From Streptomyces lincolnensis (lineage in GTDB: Bacteria > Actinomycetota > Actinomycetes > Streptomycetales > Streptomycetaceae), in NCBI RefSeq assembly GCF_001685355.1, contig NZ_CP016438.1, positions 496,001 to 560,000 of the forward strand: a DNA stretch of 64,000 nucleotides. Reading direction: 5' to 3'. The notes beneath the pieces are model-generated. The model saw nothing but the letters and a program-made list of their open reading frames with translations, was not told the DNA's origin and did not search any database. The position numbers and the translations under genes were made by a program. Positions 60,550-64,000 of the stretch are shown here, piece by piece (within the stretch, counting starts at the first letter, position 1; every line of letters begins with the position of its first letter).

Positions 60550-63516
60550 GTGCCGCAGATCTCCAGTTCCACCCCGCTCATCGGCCGCGACGACGAACTC
60601 GCCCGACTCACCGGTGTGCTGTCACGCGCCCGGGGCGGAGTGGCGCGGGCCGTGCTGGTCGCCGGGGACGCGGGCGTCGGGAAGACCCGGGTGCTGGACG
60701 AGGTGGCTGGGGTGGCCTCGCGGGCCGGGATGACGGTGCTCGCCGGACACTGCGTCGATCTGGGCGACGTCGGTCTGCCCTATCTCCCCTTCACCGAGGC
60801 GTTGGGCGTGCTCGCGGCCGACGGCCGCTTCGCCGAGGTCCTCGCCGCGCATCCGGTGGTGGAGCGGCTGTTGGGCGGCGGCGCCGACGCGACACGGGAC
60901 GTCGGTGGGCGGCTGCGGCTGTTCGAGGGGATCGCGGGCCTGCTGGCCGATGCCGCCGACATCGCGCCCCTCCTGCTGGTCCTGGAGGATCTGCACTGGG
61001 CCGACCAGTCCTCCCGGGATCTGCTGCGGTTCCTGCTCAGCCGCGGGATCCTCCAGCGGCCCGCCGGCGGGGCGCCCACGCATCCGCTCGCCGTGTTCGC
61101 CTCCTACCGGGCCGACGACCTGCACCGCCGCCACCCCCTGCGCCCGCTGCTGGCCGAACTGGTGCGGCTGCCCTCGGTGGAACGGCTGGAGCTGCGGCCC
61201 ATGCCCGACCCGGAGGTCGCCCGCCTGGTGCGGGCCCTGGGCGGTGCTCCCCTGCCCGACACCACGGTCCGGCGGATCGTGGAGCGGGCGGAGGGCAACG
61301 CCTTCTACGCGGAGGAACTCCTCGCGGCCACGGACACCGAGGCGGGAGGCGTGCCCAGCGGTCTGGCCGACGTCCTGCTGATCCGTTTCGAGCAGTTGTC
61401 GGACACCGCTCAGCAGGTGCTGCGCACGGCCGCCGTCGCCGGGCGCCGGGTCGAGCACGATCTGCTGCGGGACGCGGTCGGGATCCCCGAGGACGAACTG
61501 GAGTCGGCGCTGCGCGAGTCCGTGGGTCGGCAGTTGCTCGTCCCGGGCGAGGGCGACACCTACGCCTTCCGGCACGCCCTGGCCCGCGAGGCGGTGTACG
61601 CCGATCTGCTCCCGGGTGAGCGGGCCCGGCTGCACGGCGGGTTCGCGCGGCTGCTCGACGGGCGGGGCCACCGGGCCGAGGGCGCGGCGGAGCGGGCGCA
61701 CCACTACCGGGAGAGCCATGACCTGGCCGAGGCGCTCGCCGCCTCGCTGGAGGCCGCGAACCACGCCCATCGGGTGGGCGCGCCGGCCGAGGAGCTGCGG
61801 CATCTGGAAGCGGCCCTCGATCTGTGGTCGGCGGTGGACGCCTCGGCGCGTCCCGCCGGCGAGGGCGTCGACCGGGTGACGCTCACCCTGCGGGCCTCGG
61901 CCGCCGCCGCGCACGCCGGGGAGACGCACCGGGCGGTCTCCCTGGCCCGGGCCGCGCTCGCGGGCGTCGGCCAGGACGCGGACTCGGAACTGGCCGCCCG
62001 GGTGCGGTACACGCTCGCCGGGAACCTGCTGGGCGTCGACAGCCTGACGGCCGCGTTCACCTACAGCAGCGAGGCGCTCGCCATGATCCCCGCCGAGCCC
62101 CCGTCGCGGACCTGGGTGTGGGCGGCGGCCACCCACGTCCTGACGGCACGCCAGGTCGGGGAGAACGCCACCGCGCTCAAGGTCGCCCGGCAGGCCCTGC
62201 GGGCCGCCGAGGAACTGGAGGTACCCGACGCCCGGGCCGACCTCCTCGTCTCCCTGGCCACCCTCGAAGGCGGCGGACGGCGGACGGACGAAGGCCGCAA
62301 ACGGCTGAAGGAGGCCCGCGACATCGCGCGCGGCGCGGGCAACGCCCTGGTGGAGCTGCGCGCGCTGTTCAACCTGGCCGTCGGCTGCTACGAGTCGGGC
62401 CGTCTGGACGAGTGCCTGCCCTGGCTCACCGAGGGGCTGGACCGGGCCCGTCGCGCGGGACTGCTGTCGTCGCTGTATCCGCTGGAGATGCGCTACCTGC
62501 GGCTGTTGGTGCTGTACACACTGGGCCGGTGGGACGAGTGCCTGCGCGCGGCGCGCACCGATGCCGAGGTGCTGCCGGCGGCCGGCGGCTACACGGCCGG
62601 ACCCGCGTGGTACGTGGAGATCGCGCGCGGTGACCTCACGGCGGCCGACCGTGCCGCGGCCCTGCTGGAGCAGCCGTTCGACTGGATGGCCACGCTCGTC
62701 TCGGGCGTCGTGCTGACCGACGCGGCGGCCCAGCGGGGCGAGCCGGAGGCCGCCGTGGCGCGGGTGCGGTCCTCCGTCGAGGCCCTCACCGACGAGGCGG
62801 GCCTCGTCCCGGACGTCACCGTCCGGCTGGCCGCCCTCGCCTTGGCCGCGGTCGCCGACCGGGCCGCCGAACGCCGGCTCGCCGGTGACGAGACGCAGGC
62901 CCGCCACTGGGCGCAGACGGCGACCGAACTGCGCGACCTGGCCCGCGCCACCGCCGCGCACGGCGAGAGCGGTATACCGCAGGGGCCCGAGGGCCAGGCG
63001 TGGCTGGCGCGGGCCGAGGCGGAGTGGGTGCGAGCCGCGTCGGGACCGGACCCGGAGGCCTGGGGCCGAGCGGTCACCGCGTTCGGCTTCGGCGACGTGT
63101 ACGAGCGGGCGCGCTGCCAACTGCGATTCGCTGAGGCCCTGTTGGCGACCGACCGGCGCGAGGAGGCCGCCGTCGAGGCCCGCGCCGCCCGCGAGACGGC
63201 CGCCCGCCTGGCCGCCACTCCCCTGGTGGAGCAGCTCGACGCCCTGATCCGCCGCGGCCGCCTGGCCGACACCGCTCCCTCCGACACCCGCCCCACCGTC
63301 CTCACCGCCCGCGAGGAGGACGTCCTGCGCCTCCTCGCCCTCGGCCGCAGCAACCGCCAGATCGGCGAGGAACTCTTCATCACCGGCAAGACCGCCAGCG
63401 TCCACGTCTCCAACATCCTCGCCAAACTCTCCGCCACCAGCCGCACGGAAGCGGTGGCCATCGCCTACCGCCAGGGCCTGATCACCCCCGAGCCGACCGG
63501 GTCCGGCCGGGGCTGA
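60550..63516 (+). CDS. Large ATP-binding LuxR-family (LAL-type) regulator
   Basis: A 988-residue STAND-type regulator. Walker A is GDAGVGKT at 39-46 and Walker B is LLLVLEDLHWAD near 145-156, in an N-terminal AAA/NB-ARC-like ATPase (about 1-300). A long middle section of helical repeats (about 380-880) looks TPR-like. The C-terminal LuxR helix-turn-helix is LTAREEDVLRLLALGRSNRQ onward (about 918-975). LAL proteins activate antibiotic or sugar-use genes on ligand binding and ATP turnover. Target and ligand are unknown. The GTG at 60550 is the only start with an acceptable site. Confidence 0.92.
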   Translation: MPQISSSTPLIGRDDELARLTGVLSRARGGVARAVLVAGDAGVGKTRVLDEVAGVASRAGMTVLAGHCVDLGDVGLPYLPFTEALGVLAADGRFAEVLAAHPVVERLLGGGADATRDVGGRLRLFEGIAGLLADAADIAPLLLVLEDLHWADQSSRDLLRFLLSRGILQRPAGGAPTHPLAVFASYRADDLHRRHPLRPLLAELVRLPSVERLELRPMPDPEVARLVRALGGAPLPDTTVRRIVERAEGNAFYAEELLAATDTEAGGVPSGLADVLLIRFEQLSDTAQQVLRTAAVAGRRVEHDLLRDAVGIPEDELESALRESVGRQLLVPGEGDTYAFRHALAREAVYADLLPGERARLHGGFARLLDGRGHRAEGAAERAHHYRESHDLAEALAASLEAANHAHRVGAPAEELRHLEAALDLWSAVDASARPAGEGVDRVTLTLRASAAAAHAGETHRAVSLARAALAGVGQDADSELAARVRYTLAGNLLGVDSLTAAFTYSSEALAMIPAEPPSRTWVWAAATHVLTARQVGENATALKVARQALRAAEELEVPDARADLLVSLATLEGGGRRTDEGRKRLKEARDIARGAGNALVELRALFNLAVGCYESGRLDECLPWLTEGLDRARRAGLLSSLYPLEMRYLRLLVLYTLGRWDECLRAARTDAEVLPAAGGYTAGPAWYVEIARGDLTAADRAAALLEQPFDWMATLVSGVVLTDAAAQRGEPEAAVARVRSSVEALTDEAGLVPDVTVRLAALALAAVADRAAERRLAGDETQARHWAQTATELRDLARATAAHGESGIPQGPEGQAWLARAEAEWVRAASGPDPEAWGRAVTAFGFGDVYERARCQLRFAEALLATDRREEAAVEARAARETAARLAATPLVEQLDALIRRGRLADTAPSDTRPTVLTAREEDVLRLLALGRSNRQIGEELFITGKTASVHVSNILAKLSATSRTEAVAIAYRQGLITPEPTGSGRG

Positions 63517-63534
63517 GCCGCCAGGGCCCGGGCC

Positions 63535-64000
63535 TCACCCGCTGGGCACGGTGGGGAAACCGTCCGACGCGTCCGCCGGGCGGCCCGCTTCCCACACGCG
63601 CTCGAACTCGGCCTGGTAGTGCTCGTACCAGTGGCCGTCGCGCCCCGGTCGTAGCGTGAAGACCGCGTCGCCGCTGGCGGAACTGTGCGAGTACACGTCG
63701 ACGTGGATGACGCCTCGGGAGCGTCCCGCGTCCAGCAGCACCAGTCCGAAGGCAGGGACGAACGGCAGGAAGCGCACTTCGATCCGGCCCGACGGCCCTG
63801 CCCTGTCCGCGAGTTCGCGCAGCAGGTCCACGGAGGGGCGCAGCCGGTTCAGATACACCTCGGGACGGTCGGGCAGCGTGCTGCGTCGAGCGGCCTCCAC
63901 CGGCGCGGTGGTGTGCGGATCGATGACAGCGATCCTGATCACCGCTCCGGCGGCCGCCCGGCGCTCCAGTTCGTCGACGAGATTGCGCAGCGTGCGCCCA
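63535..64000 (-). CDS. Partial protein, C-terminal half (DUF5919-like)
   Basis: The 3' part of a minus-strand gene whose start lies beyond base 64000; the frame stays open to the window edge. A GTG at 63942 is unlikely as the start because the sequence before it (RTLRNLVDELERRAAAGA) continues the domain. VIRIAVIDPHTTAP, a FLPFVPAFGLVLLDAGRSRG strand pair and the ending YEHYQAEFERVWEAGRP resemble the DUF5919/PLD-like sensor domain that follows an HTH in some actinobacterial regulators. The match is by memory and modest. It is convergent with the LuxR-family gene. Confidence 0.55.
   Translation of the reverse strand, partial: GRTLRNLVDELERRAAAGAVIRIAVIDPHTTAPVEAARRSTLPDRPEVYLNRLRPSVDLLRELADRAGPSGRIEVRFLPFVPAFGLVLLDAGRSRGVIHVDVYSHSSASGDAVFTLRPGRDGHWYEHYQAEFERVWEAGRPADASDGFPTVPSG

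Noticed and set aside
60622..63405. Open frame of about 900 codons antisense to the LuxR-family regulator
   Set aside because: Same GC-bias effect; the plus strand has Walker A, Walker B and LuxR motifs while the antisense product has none.

Overview
The window reads as chromosomal DNA of a Streptomyces or very close actinomycete. It is very GC-rich with strong third-position GC bias, it uses many GTG starts, and it carries WhiB-, DUF5133-, DUF6480- and DUF6098-type genes, several RsbW-like kinases, SigF/SigB-family sigma factors and a GlgE glucan pathway. I see no tRNA, rRNA, CRISPR array, insertion sequence or prophage. The first and last genes run off the window edges.

Layout. 1-2616: end of a questin-oxidase-like gene, a conserved unknown, a GNAT acetyltransferase and a stand-alone hydroxymethylbilane synthase. 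2661-5500 (minus): an unknown protein and a MarR/ABC ATPase/ABC permease operon with a palindromic operator. 5609-7562: a SigB/SigF-family sigma factor and a tandem-VOC protein, each with a SigB-like promoter candidate. 7600-19477: a carbohydrate block with glgX coupled to a degenerate RsbW-like gene on one strand, and DUF5133, glgE, treS, maltokinase, glgB and a YbdK-type ligase on the other. 19499-23282: DUF6480 membrane protein, acyl-CoA synthetase-like enzyme, two RsbW-like kinases and a PRC-barrel protein. 23614-30565: an SpoIIAA-like STAS protein and a tightly coupled stressosome-type operon (RsbR, RsbS, RsbT, ATPase-phosphatase, RsbU-like phosphatase), then NDH-2 and DUF4287. 30629-36579: FUSC and DUF1206 membrane proteins, a second sigma factor with DUF5133 and another RsbW-like kinase. 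36644-44815: PLP decarboxylase, a candidate small RNA, a cNMP-domain protein, MFS exporter, LysE/ArgP pair, TetR, saccharopine-dehydrogenase-like enzyme, WhiB and DUF6098. 44901-56836: a two-component system, L,D-transpeptidase, M1 peptidase, DUF488, a TetR-controlled FAD dehydrogenase, AlkB-like oxygenase, metallo-beta-lactamase, DUF4032, UspA and a VOC protein. 56960-64000: a three-gene operon (response regulator fused to a thioredoxin-reductase-like flavoprotein, cNMP-domain histidine kinase, UBP zinc finger), a large LuxR-family ATPase regulator and a partial gene.

How it fits together. Most of the window looks like a general-stress island. Partner-switching parts (two sigma factors, three STAS proteins, five or more RsbW/RsbT-like ATPase domains, two PP2C-type phosphatase domains) lie among stress-response effectors: trehalose/alpha-glucan metabolism, PRC-barrel, UspA and NDH-2. 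Six intergenic sites fit or nearly fit the Streptomyces SigB promoter pattern (GNNT, 14-16 bases, GGGTAC/T), which suggests local control by this family of sigma factors. The least explained unit is the coupled operon at 56960-60452, which joins phosphorelay, flavin/NAD(P)H chemistry and a ubiquitin-type zinc finger.
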